Shown: one piece after another, positions 43,673-53,746 of the stretch
Position numbering within the stretch: the first letter of the stretch is position 1
How the letters are laid out: every line of letters begins with the position of its first letter
From: Trematomus loennbergii
Taxonomy: Eukaryota; Chordata; Actinopteri; Perciformes; Nototheniidae
Length of the DNA stretch: 64,000 nucleotides
Assembly (NCBI GenBank): GCA_012861695.1
Contig: JAAOOA010001173.1
Coordinates: 1-64,000 of the forward strand
Reading direction: 5' to 3'
The notes under the pieces: generated by a model
What the model was told of the DNA's origin: nothing
The model's input: the letters and a program-made list of their open reading frames with translations, nothing else
Databases searched by the model: none
Program-made: the position numbers and the translations under genes

Positions 43673-43981
43673 CAGGGGCGGACTGGCCATCTGTGTGTTC
43701 TGGAGAATCACAGAACGGCCGGTCGTCAGCGGGCCGTTGACGGCCGGCTCGGTTCACCGCCCTTTATTTTTTATGAGGTTAAATTGTTAACATAGGTTCA
43801 GGAGCATGGCCACGCCTAAAACTCCGCCTCGAACCACGGCCACCCCTATTTATATCCGGCAAAACTTCCGGCCACTGCTTGTCTCCATCCTTTGAAAGAC
43901 TGACAGGCAGACCGTGATTCACGCCGCGCGTCGTCACGGTTCAAACAAGCTAAACGCTACCACGAGAACATTCAACTCACC

Positions 43982-45860
43982 ATGGATCCCGAACTGCTGA
44001 TCAACTCGCCGGAGTCAGATGAAGATCTCTTCGACATCGGCTACCCGCCATCCGCAGTTCAGCAGTCGGATCTAAGCCAAGCATCCGAACGGAGCCGCGT
44101 GCGCTCGGCAATCAGTGTCCCACACACCAGCCGCCACCGCTCCCACTCAACGAGATACCTCCAACTCCAGACAGGTCCCAGGCTTCGTCTACTCCGCCAG
44201 CGAGGGCAAACAACCGGGGCCACAACAGGCACAGCCAGCTCCAATCTCCCCACCACCGGCAGCCTGCCTCATTCGCAGCCCCCGGCCATTCGCAGCCCCC
44301 GGCCATTCGCAGCCCCCGGCCACTCGCAGCGGCGCACTCGACACGCCTCTCGGACGGAGCCGCGCTCCTAAATGGAGCCCGAACTCAGGAGGTGGACAGT
44401 CATTCAACTCCAACGTTTCCTGAAAGAAAACGGCATCCACTTTCACCGAAATGACAACAAGGCTAGACTGCTCAACCTCTACAAAGCCTACAGCAGCACA
44501 ACGGCAAGAACAACGAGACACACAGCCCTGCCTGCTCCAGAGCCAACCACCGCGCGGCGCGCGCGCACCACGGGTCGTGACGTCACAGGCCTCCGTCCTC
44601 CTCCACGGACACAGCCCGACTCACCAGCACCCCCTGGTGGGGCCAGGTCGTATTGCCCTCTGTGCCTGCTCTCTCTGTGTCTGACATGTCGCAGCTCATG
44701 TCAACCTTTCTCTCATCCCTGTGCTCACAGGCTTCACAAAATCCCCTTGCACATACATCCCTTCATCCCTCCATCCCTTCTTCTTCTCTACCTTCAGCAG
44801 TCCACAGCAACCCAGCTTCTGCTTACCTTCCTCCTTTAGCAGCTAACCCCGTAGCAACAGCGCCTCACCCAGTAACCCAAGGGGCCATGCTACATGCTAA
44901 TCCATTAGCCAACTCTTACCCAGTACCTTCTTTTCCAACTGGTCTATCCTTTCCCCCTCCCCCTCCCCCATCCCGACCCCATCCCTTCCCCAACTCCCAA
45001 ATGTTTTTCCTCCCTGTGCAACCAGCTACACTCTAGCCACAGCAACACCACCCATCGCCCTTCCCCCGTGTCCCCCGTCTTGCGCCATCAGATTCTCCTA
45101 GGTAACTATGTAGACTTAACTCAGCTACTACAGCCATCAATCATCGACACTAGCCAGCCCATGGAAATGCAGACCAACTTCGGTTTAGTCCAGCTGCGAA
45201 ATCCATCACCTCTGAGGTCTAAGGACTTAACCCCCGCAGAGTTCGCCCTAGCTTTTTCCCTTTACCGCAACGTCATCTGCTCAGTCTATCCCACACGCAG
45301 AACCGAGTTAGACGAGTACCTCCTCATAGAGCTGGACATGGCCTTACGCTTCGGAGGCTCAGGTTTTTACACCTACCACGTCCACTTCGCTAGCCAAGCC
45401 GCATCAAGCAGTTCAACCAGGGAACATACTGGGGCGCTCTGGACTCCGAGCTTTACTGCCGCATATTTGCAGCACGCGCATCCCTCTTGCCAATTATGCG
45501 GAGCCCCTCCCACCCGGCCTCAGCATGCTCAGTCAGCGCCCCACCACCCGAGCCACCCCGCTCACTCCCCTTTCCATCAAGAGGCAACGCCTCAACCTTC
45601 AACCGCCTATCACCTGCCGCACCCCCACCTCCCATCATCCCTAGGCCCGCAAACAAACGTTCATCAGCAAATTCCCCCGTTTCAAAGGGCGTCGACAGAC
45701 GCGGAAGGCCAATCCTCTACCAAGGAGGCAGGATGGTGTGTAACAATTTCAATGCTCTCTTTCTAGCTGCCGCCTCATGCACATCTGCTCTTTCTGCGGC
45801 GGCGCTCATGCCAGGAGCACCTGCCCTCACAACCCAACTACACCAGCAGATTGACTAGCA
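43982..45860 (+). pseudogene. Ngaro/DIRS gag-like ORF, frameshifted
   Basis: An ATG opens at 43982 (MDPELLINSPESDEDLF), followed by Pro/Gln/Ser-rich sequence. A second start at 44372 gives RRWTVIQLQRFLKENGI, which looks like a SAP-type DNA-binding helix pair. From 45068 the frame reads RHQILLGNYVDLTQLL, and further on DLTPAEFALAFSLYRNV and LRFGGSGFYTYHVHFASQA, conserved in DIRS/Ngaro Gag. A zinc-knuckle-like CSFCGGAHARSTC lies at about 45786-45824, but in a third frame. At least three frame changes separate these blocks. Gag would package the RNA; this copy cannot make it. Confidence 0.75.
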
Positions 45861-45889
45861 CGGCACCTCAGCACACCCGTCAAGGTAAG

Positions 45890-47320
45890 CAATTTAGCTA
45901 CCGCCTTAGTAAATCATCCAGATAAACAGTTTGTTTACTTTCTCACCAATGGCTTCTCCACGGTTTCCACCCAGGCATAGCAATACTGCCTGACACATCT
46001 CACATCTGCCCATGATAGGCCCATTCGATAGTCCCCCCTTTCCAGTTTCTGCATCAGTCCAATAGGCATAGCTACTCGGAAATACTCCGGGAAAAAGAGG
46101 CTCAAATAGACCTGTCTTCTCCACACGGCTCAGCCATCCCGAGCATTAATAGCGTCATCCAAGCCCAGACTTTTCAATGCAATACGCAAACATCGACCAC
46201 GCCATCACCCTCATCCGCTCAGCAGGCCGCGGAGCATGGCTCTCTAAGGCAGACATCACCAGTGCATTCAAGATCTTGCCTATTCACCCAGACTTCTGGC
46301 GTTTCTTCGGAGTATACTGGAAGGGAGCCTATTACTTCTCAGTACGCCTCACATTCGGCTGCAGAAGCAGTCCCAAAATCTTCGATTCCCTTTCAGAAGC
46401 TCTGTGCTGGATCTTGATAAACAACCACAGACTCCCCTACGTGCTCCATCTCCTTGACGACTTCCTCATCGTCACTCCACCATCCTCACCCCCCCGCCAC
46501 GGGCTGAGCACACTCATACAAACATTTTCAGACCTCGGCATCCCTCTGTCTGAAGAGAAAACCTCAGGGCCTAATACCTCCATCGAGTTTCTAGGTATCA
46601 CCCTGGACTCAATGTCTTTCCAGGCTTCTCTACCCTCAGAGAAAGTACAGCGCATCACTCTCCTCCTGTCAAACTACTTACAGGCAGACAGATGCACGAA
46701 ACGGCAGCTGTTAGCCCTCCTCGGCCACCTAAATTACGCCATCCGCATAATACCCCAAGCAAAACCATTCTTATCCAACCTGCTTAACAGAGCGGCCTCA
46801 GTCCCCTCCATCCACGATCGACTAGTCCTCGACGACGCATGCAAAATGGAAATGCACCTTTGGCAGGATTTCTTGTCCTCGTGGAACGGCATCTCTTTCT
46901 TTTACGACGACTTCATCACCAAACCAGAGGATATCCAACTCTTCACCGACGCAGCCCCCTCCATAGGCTTCGGCGGCTACTACGCAGGGAGATGGTTCGC
47001 ATCCACCTGGCCCCCAGAGTTCACAGCGCTCAATTCACAGACGCTTTCTCCTTCATCCGCACTTCACGAACTATATCCCATTATCATAGCTGCCATTCTT
47101 TGGGGGCACGAATGGTCTAGGAAAGCCATACTCATCCACACCGACAACGCAGTCGTCGAGATCCTTAACAAAGGCCGATCTCGCTCCCTAGTCATCATGC
47201 AGTTCCTCCGCAGACTCACTTAATCTCCGCCAAACACCAGTTCATCCTCAAAGCAGCACACATCCCAGGTCATGAGAACGGCATCGCTGACTCTCTGTCT
47301 CGTTTCCAATTTCAGAAATT
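45890..47320 (+). pseudogene. Ngaro/DIRS reverse transcriptase-RNase H, frameshifted
   Basis: The main open frame (46177-47223, 348 codons) contains the RT palm motifs: SKADITSAF with the first catalytic Asp at about residue 26, and LLDDFLIV (residues 92-98), the YXDD-box equivalent. An RNase H part follows, with LFTDAAPSIGFGG, a Glu in ALHELYPII and an Asp in IHTDNAV. The last RNase H block (AHIPGHENGIADSLSRF) lies after a stop, in another frame at about 47255-47310. The N-terminal RT region before 46177 is also spread over several frames with stops. This enzyme would copy element RNA to DNA; the copy is dead. Confidence 0.88.
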
Positions 47321-47389
47321 CAGAAACTCGGCCCCAGAGGCGGATCTCCATCCCATACCAGTCCCACCGTTTTCAGCCACCACATTCAA

Positions 47390-48366
47390 CTGAACCCACA
47401 GCTGGAACTACTCACACATGCTTCACGGGAAGCCATCCTCAACAGCCTTGCCCCAAGCACCTTGTCAGCCTACCTCACCGGCTGGAATTGCTTTAAGGCA
47501 TACCACGGCACATACCAGCTACCATTCCCCACTCTGGACGTCATGTCCGTCTGCAATTTCATCACTCACACTCATTCCATCCGCAAGTGCCGGATATCCA
47601 CCATTCAGACATACTTGGCCGGAATTAACTTCTTCATTAAAATAGCCAGCGGCCAACCATGTCCTTCCACATCCCATAGCCATGTCACATGCTTATCAAA
47701 GGCTTACGTAAGCAGGAACCCTCTCACAGCCAAACGACTGCCACTCACATCCGACCTTCTCAGCCTCTGCATCCGTTCCCTACGCTCGGATACTTATCAC
47801 CAACGGTCGACCTTACCCTAGAATGCATGTTCCTGCTAGCATTCTTCGGCTTCCTGCGATGCTCCGAATTCGCACCCACTTCATCCGCCTACAACCCTCA
47901 CCACCACCCCAGCCTATCCGACATATCCCTCCACACAAACGACTCTCTCATATTCACACTCCGCAGGAGTAAAACAGATCAGCTGGGAATCTCTTTTCCC
48001 ATCCACATCTTCCGCCTGAACTCGTATCTCAGCCCATACGAGCCACTAACCAAATACCTCAGCACGAGGTATGCTGCACACGCAACGCCTCAACACCCAC
48101 TCTTTCTCACCGAAACAGGGAAAATGGCCACACGTTTCTGGTTCCAGAAACACTTCCACAATGTCTTGCTCATTTCGGGGATATGCTCAGAACACTATTC
48201 GAGCCATTCCTTCCGCATTGGCGCAGCGTCCACAGCAGCGAGACTGGGCATCTCCGACCAAACCATCCAGGTCCTGGGCCGCTGGTCATCCCAAGCTTAC
48301 CACACTTACATCCGTAACAATCTCAATGATCTCAGACAGGCACACGCTCAACTCGGTTCCATTTAA
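47390..48366 (+). pseudogene. Ngaro/DIRS tyrosine recombinase, frameshifted
   Basis: The N-terminal SAM-like core-binding part lies in frame 47462-47821 (STLSAYLTGWNCFKAYHG). The catalytic part is in another frame, 47689-48366. In that second frame the tetrad is complete: Arg in FGFLRCSEF (about residue 57), HSFR in SSHSFRIGAAS, then LGRWSS and the Tyr nucleophile region QAYHTYIR close to the C-terminus. The enzyme would join the circular cDNA to the genome. One frameshift near 47.8 kb separates the halves, so the sequence is only lightly decayed. It stops at TAA 48364-48366. Confidence 0.88.
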
Positions 48367-48577
48367 TCTGACTCTTTTGGGGGACCGTAATCAGCCCACG
48401 CAGATCATGCCGAGACGGAACCCCCACTCTGAGTCTCCCACTGCACGGACCATAGCTCGTCCTCCCAGATCATCTCTTCACCCCCCTCATATCTTCACAT
48501 GTTACTTCAATAAACGTACAAACATCACACTGTTTTGGCTTGGTTCCTGCTCGTGAAATGTTTTTAAACGGCATCAT

Positions 48578-49225
48578 TTAAAGGGGACCTATCATGCAAA
48601 ATGCACTTTTGTACGTCTTTTATACATGAATATGTGTCCCCGGTGTTCCAGGGAACTCACCAAGTGTCAGAAAACACAACTCTCTCTTTTCCTCCATACC
48701 CAAATCTCTAAAAACGGGGCTGCAACGGATCTGATCAAAGTCAAAGTCAAAGTCAGCTTTATTGTCAAGAATTCTACATGTTGTACATCCAGAAATATCG
48801 AAATATCGTTTCCCGCAGTCCTACAGTGTGACATATATACATTAAAGTGTACCTATCATGCTATATTTGAATAATATAGTGTAGGACCATATCTATATAA
48901 GGCATATTTATACTTTTTTTTTTTCAAAATACCAAAGAGATCATGTATTTTAGCCATGCCTCATTTCGCTCAATTTGAAAAATGTTAGCTCTGTTTTTGC
49001 AAGGGCTGATTCTGTGAGAACAGCACCATCTGCTTTCGAACGGCAATGGCCGTGGCTGTCTCCTCCTGATTGGTGGAGTTGGCCCAATAGCCGTAGCGCC
49101 ACCGTCCTGACGTCAGGACAGTGTTCAAATCTGGATCAGTTTTTATCAGATCCGTTGCAGCCCCTTTTTTAGAGATTTGGGTATGGAGGAAAATAGAGAG
49201 GGTTGTGTTTTCTGACACTTGGTGA
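48578..49225. mobile_element. two TTAA MITE family A fragments with a retroposon tail between
   Basis: A first fragment starts TTAAAGGGGACCTATCATGC (48578) and runs to about 48736. A second starts TTAAAGTGTACCTATCATGC (48842) and runs to about 49225, where its right end is lost. Their inner parts are mutually inverted: CAACGGATCTGAT at 48722 against ATCAGATCCGTTG at 49146. Between them lies (CAAAGT)3 with CAGCTTTATTGTCAAG, which resembles the reversed 3' tail of a LINE. Both are related to the elements at 30.1 and 38.3 kb. Confidence 0.65.
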
Positions 49226-49324
49226 GTCCACTTTACGTTGCGCTGACAGGCGACAGAGGTCCGTTCAGCGGGCCGTTTCCATGCAGCGAGGTTCCCCCCC
49301 CGTTGACAGTTCACTAGCGTGCTC

Positions 49325-50537
49325 CAGTGTTGTAGTCAAGTCACCAATTCACGAGTCCAAGTCACTCTCGAGTCACCACTCTTCGAGTCCGAGTCCAAGT
49401 CCGAGTCACCAAGGGAGAGTCGTAGTCGAGTCCGAGTCCAAGTCCGAGTCACCCAAGGAATGTCTGAGTCGAGTCCGAGTCCGAGTCATCATTACCTGTG
49501 TTCGAGTCCGAGTCCAAGTCCGAGTCACCCAAGAGAGTGTCCGAGTCGAGTCTGAGTCATCATTACCTGTGTTCGAGTCCGAGTCCAAGTCTGAGTCACC
49601 TAAGAAGAGTCCAAGTCAAGTCCGAGTCACAAGTCTTCATGTATTAATCTTCGTGGATATATGTGTTGAAATGTAGCTGCTCCTCTACATTGCTTTTATC
49701 CTGTCATGTTATACTAATCTGTCTATTGAACTGCTGTGAAGCCAGTTTGGCTACAATTCTTGTAATAGGTGCTATACAAATATAAAGCTTATTACTAATA
49801 TTAATATTATTATTATTATTATAATAAAAAACTATGTTTAAAATTAGTTACCTTTTAGAGAAGTGATTATATTTGTATGCCAATATTTTCCTATGGTAAC
49901 GTTTTCGTTTTGCACTTTATTTTGATAGTAATAAGATCGGGACTCTTATTTTGAAGGAACTTTTACCGGTTAAATCGGTTTACTGATAAAGATTTAGCTC
50001 CAGAAAGCACATGGCTACTTAGCATATGCTTTCGTGTTATCGGCTGAATCTATATGTATTGATTAGATCACGTTACTCTGATGATAGTGTTCAAGACAGC
50101 CTATAGATGTCTGAACTCGATGTTTAGAGTAATGTGTTACGGAGCCTTCTCTTCAATATTGTTTCCACATAGAGCATTTTGCGCTGCTCTTTTCCAATGT
50201 GGAAGCAGAATGTGTGAAAGCATACAGCACGATGCGGGGTGTGTCTCTAGACATCTTTAGACTGGAATAGCGGGGCCCAGTACGTGAACTCGCCTCGCAG
50301 CCGGTGCACACGCCAGGATAGAGGACATCAGACTCCATAGAAAAGTTGCTCGAGTCCGAGTCCGAGTCCAAGTCAGCTACGCGATAATTCACGAGTCCGA
50401 GTCCAAGTCCGAGTCCAAGTCATGTGCGCGAGAATTCACGAGTCCAAGTCCGAGTCGCGTCAATCAGTGCGCGAGTCCGAGTCGAGTCACGAGTCCCGAA
50501 AATCGGCACTCGAGTCCAGGACTCGACTCCATCTCTG
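49325..50537. mobile_element. hAT-4: element with GAGTCC subterminal repeats
   Basis: An exact 8-bp duplication, GCGTGCTC, flanks it (49317-49324 and 50538-50545). The tips CAGTGTTGTAGTCAAGTC and, reversed, CAGAGATGGAGTCGAGTC are imperfect inverted repeats. Both subterminal regions are dense arrays of GAGTCC/GAGTCA hexamers (about 49346-49636 and 50349-50525), likely transposase-binding repeats as known for hAT elements. The middle 700 bp is AT-rich with a (TAT)n patch at about 49799-49823 and has no transposase. Confidence 0.88.
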
Positions 50538-50619
50538 GCGTGCTCTACCAATTTGTGTGGGCTGGGCTGGGTGAGATTCCAGGGCTGATTTTTAGTCCCA
50601 GTCCGCCCCTGCCTCCACC

Positions 50620-50760
50620 TACCTGTGTGAGTGCGGGTTTTCCGCATTGACTTTGATCAAAAGCAAGTACCGGTCAAGGCTTTAGCCAGAGGACGATCTG
50701 CGTTTATTCCTGTCTACATTGCATCCCGCATCATCCGCCTGTGTGCATCAAAGACGCAGA
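50620..50760 (+). pseudogene. hAT-1 transposase C-terminal remnant, part 2
   Basis: This continues the frame cut by hAT-2: YLCECGFSALTLIKSKYR, then RL and a stop, then PEDDLR-like sequence. The GFSALT-IKSKYR-RL string is the hallmark of the hATC tail in ZBED5/SCAND3-like proteins. The usual short C-terminal tail follows in a shifted frame until hAT-3 interrupts it at 50769. Confidence 0.8.
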
Positions 50761-50768
50761 CTCATTGT

Positions 50769-53239
50769 CAGGCGCGCCGGATTCATTTTAGAAGTGGGGG
50801 GGCCAAAAAAGTGCATGTGTATGGCCCAATCCCAAACCACGCCCTACACCCTACCCCTACACACTCCCCCTCCGTGACGGATTGAACTCCATGGAGTGAC
50901 ACATGAGGCTCCCTCCTGTCAGATGGAGGGAGTAGATACAGCGGCAAGCTTTGGGACAAACTCCCCTCTCTCCGGCAGAAACAGGAAATGCCGTAACTGT
51001 ATCAACGGTATCAAATCAGCATCTCTTTGACAAAAAATGTAATTAATAACTAAAATAAAACTCCAAACATCTCTAATTGTGTTACTTTTTTGTAAAGCTC
51101 TTTTAGTTTTAAACCTGATGTTTATAAGTTTCTTAGTTTTTGCAACAGTCTGTAAATATACACAACTTTATAAAAAATGCACACATTTACCTTTTCTAGA
51201 CTAAACACATGGTAGATCCTCAGTTAAAACATATGAGGTTATCATGAGGTTGTTAACATCGCAGTTTATCAGTGGATGTTTGCTGGAAGCACAATAACTG
51301 CATGTTTTGCATTGCTTTTAAATTTCAGTTAGTGGTGAGAGACTCCCGATACATTAGATTTATAAGTTCATTAATTGTCTCATGATGCATATTTCCCGGT
51401 GAGCATGAAGCTCTTCAGAGTGGGGTTTTTCTCAGCTACGAGTTCTTTTGGAAATTGCTCTCCTTATCCGCATGCCCCCTGATTGCTCTGTCGGGTTAGA
51501 AACTGCAGACAGCGTAGTTGCTCCATCATTCCATCTCTTCTTTTTTCCTGCTCAATACGCTGTTGTTTGACAAGCTGTATGTTGACTGGTGTTTGACTGA
51601 GAAAGCGCACTTTTTTTTAATACACTCTCTGTGGAAATAAGACTTTTCGTGGCTGTCCAGGAGGCTTGGGCACTTTTTCCAGTTATTAACTCCGATATTA
51701 ACAAAGCTATCATCTCCACATTTTGAGAAAGTTACAAGCCGTTTGACAGCAGCAAATCTGCATATTTCACAGAAGGCCCGTTTAGTGGTTTTGCAAAGAA
51801 TTAACCACTCTCTGTTTTTGTACCATTCTGCGTTGAAGTACCTTTCTCTTTGCCCAAATAATCTAGCGGTCAGTTAGCTGCAGCTTTACCCGTCTCAATG
51901 TCCCGACAACAAACCTCCATGCAGTCGGAACCAGCCTGTTTCGGTTCAACGACGGTGGCGGCGGCGGTTTTGACAGTCTCTGCGGCCACAGAGCTGCTGC
52001 TTTTGGGTTCATCTGGCTTCGCTGTTTCTATGATTGATGAAGGTCCAGGCTCCGGAGACGTGGATGTCAGGGATGTGACCTTCCAGTTGTTAATTTAAGT
52101 TTAGATTGACTGTATAGTTTTCTTCTGCGCTGGTTCTTCTGACGTGTTTGCAAGTGTATATATTTTTTCTATCTAGGTTAACGGCTGACACACACAGAAC
52201 AACGTGACAAATAAAGTAAACAACGTAACGAATAAACAAATCTAAGCTTTTTTATTGGTTGTAATTTACATGGATACATTTGAATGGTGTGACAATGTCC
52301 TATTTGATTGGGTTAAAATGTACATATTCTTCCTGTTATGTCTGCCTGCTTTATTTTACCTAATGCAAAGTGACCTGCTCCATCGAAATCAGTCGCATTG
52401 ACCCGAAGACACATTTTGAGTTGTATACACTGTTGGAAAGAGGAGATTCATAGCTTTCTAATGATATCAGGATTGTTGTTGTAGGCTACTCCAAATATTA
52501 AGCAAAATATTTCACATTATATAATGACTGTTACAGAGTCATCATTTTGGAAAAAGGCCTTTAAAGTTTCCTCTTCTCTGGATCGATCTGATTGATTATT
52601 AGCGAAGCAAATTATCAAAATAGTACGAAGGGAAGATAGGGGAAGCCCGCGAGTGTGTGTGTGTATATACGTGTGTGTTTGTGTATTTTTGCGTTTGTGT
52701 GTATTGTGTTTCTTTCCCGGGGAAAACACTCACGAGAAACACCGCTGCTGTTATGCCTGCAGTGACGTAAAGTTACTCCGTTGCTTGTAATTATGCTGTT
52801 ACAAGCTTCAAAGTTGTATTTATCATCTGAATTTGCCAAAACAAGTTTAATATTCTGAAAGCCAAGACTTTGTTTATTTAAATCAGATAAAAACAAACTG
52901 TAACGGACCCTGCCGTGTTATCTATGATTACTATACGCCTTACATTCATAATTTCAGCAGAGGGAGGGGAAGCGGCGCTGTGGAACAGCAGAGTGGCGAG
53001 TGAGAGCTTTACAAGCTTAAAAAATGCCTGTAGCTAATGAGATTGAATATAACAATCAAACATAACAAAATATACACAGCTATATCAGATCGCGTTTTAG
53101 ATGCGACTTTAGAGTAGAGGGGAATTATTGAAACGGGATTTGTATAGTGTTCCACGGCATCCGCCGCTGCGAAAATGTGGGGCAGGGCTGAAAAGGGGGG
53201 GCCAATGGCCCCCTGGCCCCCCCGCTTCCGGCGCCCTTG
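50769..53239 (-). mobile_element. hAT-3: hAT element with TTF zinc-finger transposase start
   Basis: An exact 8-bp duplication, CTCATTGT, lies at 50761-50768 and 53240-53247. The tips are CAGGCGCGCCGGA (left) and, reversed, CAAGGGCGCCGGA (right); both are followed by G-rich sequence ending in GGGGGGGCC. Its transposase remnant runs on the minus strand, so the biological 5' end is at 53239. The left part includes a stretch of CCCAATCCCAAACCACG-type sequence (about 50825-50900) that may be a further nested MITE. Confidence 0.9.
51400..52110 (-). pseudogene. hAT-3 transposase N-terminal region (TTF/ZMYM1-like), broken
   Basis: Reading the minus strand from about 52.1 to 51.4 kb gives a Ser/Thr/Pro-rich leader, then a TTF-type zinc-finger block. 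The recognisable pieces are NREWLILCKTTKRAFCEICR, TFSKCGDDSFVNIGVNNWKK and LLDSHEKSYFHREC. The Cys pair CEIC, the WKK and the His/Cys end fit the TTF zinc finger found ahead of hAT transposases and ZMYM1-like proteins. A coiled region (QLVKQQRIEQEKRRDGMMEQ) follows after a frameshift at an A8 run near 51612-51619. A stop precedes the finger at about 51868-51870. The catalytic part is absent, so the protein is not functional. Confidence 0.82.
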
Positions 53240-53522
53240 CTCATTGTTCCCACTAAAGTAGGGGTGAGTGTAATAAGGAGGCAAAGTTGACGTTCAGTGT
53301 GTTGCCGGGAGCATATAAGGATTTATCCACGATGTTGAAAATGTAAAAAAAAATGTTTAAAACATAAAGGTAAAAAGATTTAAAAAAGTTATTGTTTAAT
53401 GTTTTAAGGAGGTGACGCTACTCAGCCAATAAAATCGGTGCAGTCAGTGAGTCAGCACGATAGATTCAAACACACACACAGAGACGAGACAAGAAGAGAG
53501 ATACAGCAGTGAGTAATTTCAA

Positions 53523-53612
53523 ATGGCGTGCTCAAAAAAGAGAAAGGTAGACAGCGAAAACAGAGCATTTAATGACATTTTCTCTTACTGGACCTCTTTA
53601 AAATGCAATTGA
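53523..53612 (+). pseudogene. hAT-1 transposase N-terminal remnant
   Basis: An ATG opens 29 codons beginning MACSKKRKVDSENRAFND, typical of SCAND3/ZBED5-like hAT proteins, in which a basic KKRKV nuclear-localisation-like string starts the protein. The frame then runs into unrelated residues and a stop, followed by the 3' end of the element. It lies downstream of the C-terminal piece, the reverse of the order in an intact gene. Confidence 0.7.
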
Positions 53613-53630
53613 ATACCCCTGCATTATAGC

Positions 53631-53659
53631 AACAACAACAATAATAATAATAATAATAG
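53631..53659. repeat. (AAC)n(AAT)n triplet repeat in hAT-1
   Basis: Short AAC then AAT repeats just before the GGGGGGCGCGG block near the right end of hAT-1. Confidence 0.85.
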
Positions 53660-53746
53660 CATAATAATTGGGAGGGGGGCGCGGCTGTTCTTATGTTCTC
53701 TGGGGGAGGCTCACCTTCCCACACATTGAAAACCCCTGCCCTAAAG

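Larger units (their letters stand above)
43800..48570 (+). mobile_element. DIRS/Ngaro-type tyrosine-recombinase retrotransposon (decayed)
   Basis: The order is gag-like ORF, reverse transcriptase, RNase H, tyrosine recombinase, all on the plus strand, with no integrase and no methyltransferase domain seen. That order points to the DIRS order, with Ngaro favoured. These elements integrate by a tyrosine recombinase and leave no target duplication, so ends must be found from split direct repeats, which I could not resolve. The limits given are therefore approximate. Polyadenylation-like AATAAA lies near 48509. The copy lies wholly inside hAT-2. Confidence 0.8.
43673..50611. mobile_element. hAT-2: hAT element inserted in hAT-1 transposase
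   Basis: The inverted termini CAGGGGCGGACTGG (left) and CCAGTCCGCCCCTG (right) are 14 bp and perfect. The 8-bp duplication CCTCCACC is exact (43665-43672 and 50612-50619). Taking the element and one duplication away joins the hAT-1 transposase frame seamlessly, strong independent proof of the boundaries. Only a few hundred bp belong to hAT-2 itself; the rest is later cargo (the Ngaro-like element, TTAA MITE pieces and hAT-4). No transposase of its own remains. Confidence 0.95.
43499..53738 (+). mobile_element. hAT-1: outermost hAT element, split by later insertions
   Basis: An exact 8-bp duplication, CCCTAAAG, lies at 43491-43498 and 53739-53746. The right end, reverse-complemented, begins CAGGGGTTTTCAATGTG, a typical hAT tip. 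The left end begins CAG and then continues CGCGCCTCCCTGGGGGGCGC, apparently having lost about 20 bp after the tip. Removing the nested elements leaves only about 0.8 kb of hAT-1 itself. That remainder has a transposase C-terminal piece near the left and an N-terminal piece near the right, so it was a rearranged, non-autonomous copy. Confidence 0.82.

Noticed and set aside
45906..46126. Minus-strand open frames between gag and RT of the Ngaro-like element
   Set aside because: They are shadows of the plus-strand RT N-terminal region, which is itself recognisable though frameshifted.
46177..47223. Endogenous retrovirus as the source of the reverse transcriptase
   Set aside because: No LTRs, protease, integrase or envelope are seen, and a tyrosine recombinase follows, which defines the DIRS order.
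49346..49636. CRISPR-like array of GAGTCC repeats
   Set aside because: The repeats are hexamers without unique spacers, lie at both ends of a hAT element, and the genome is clearly animal.
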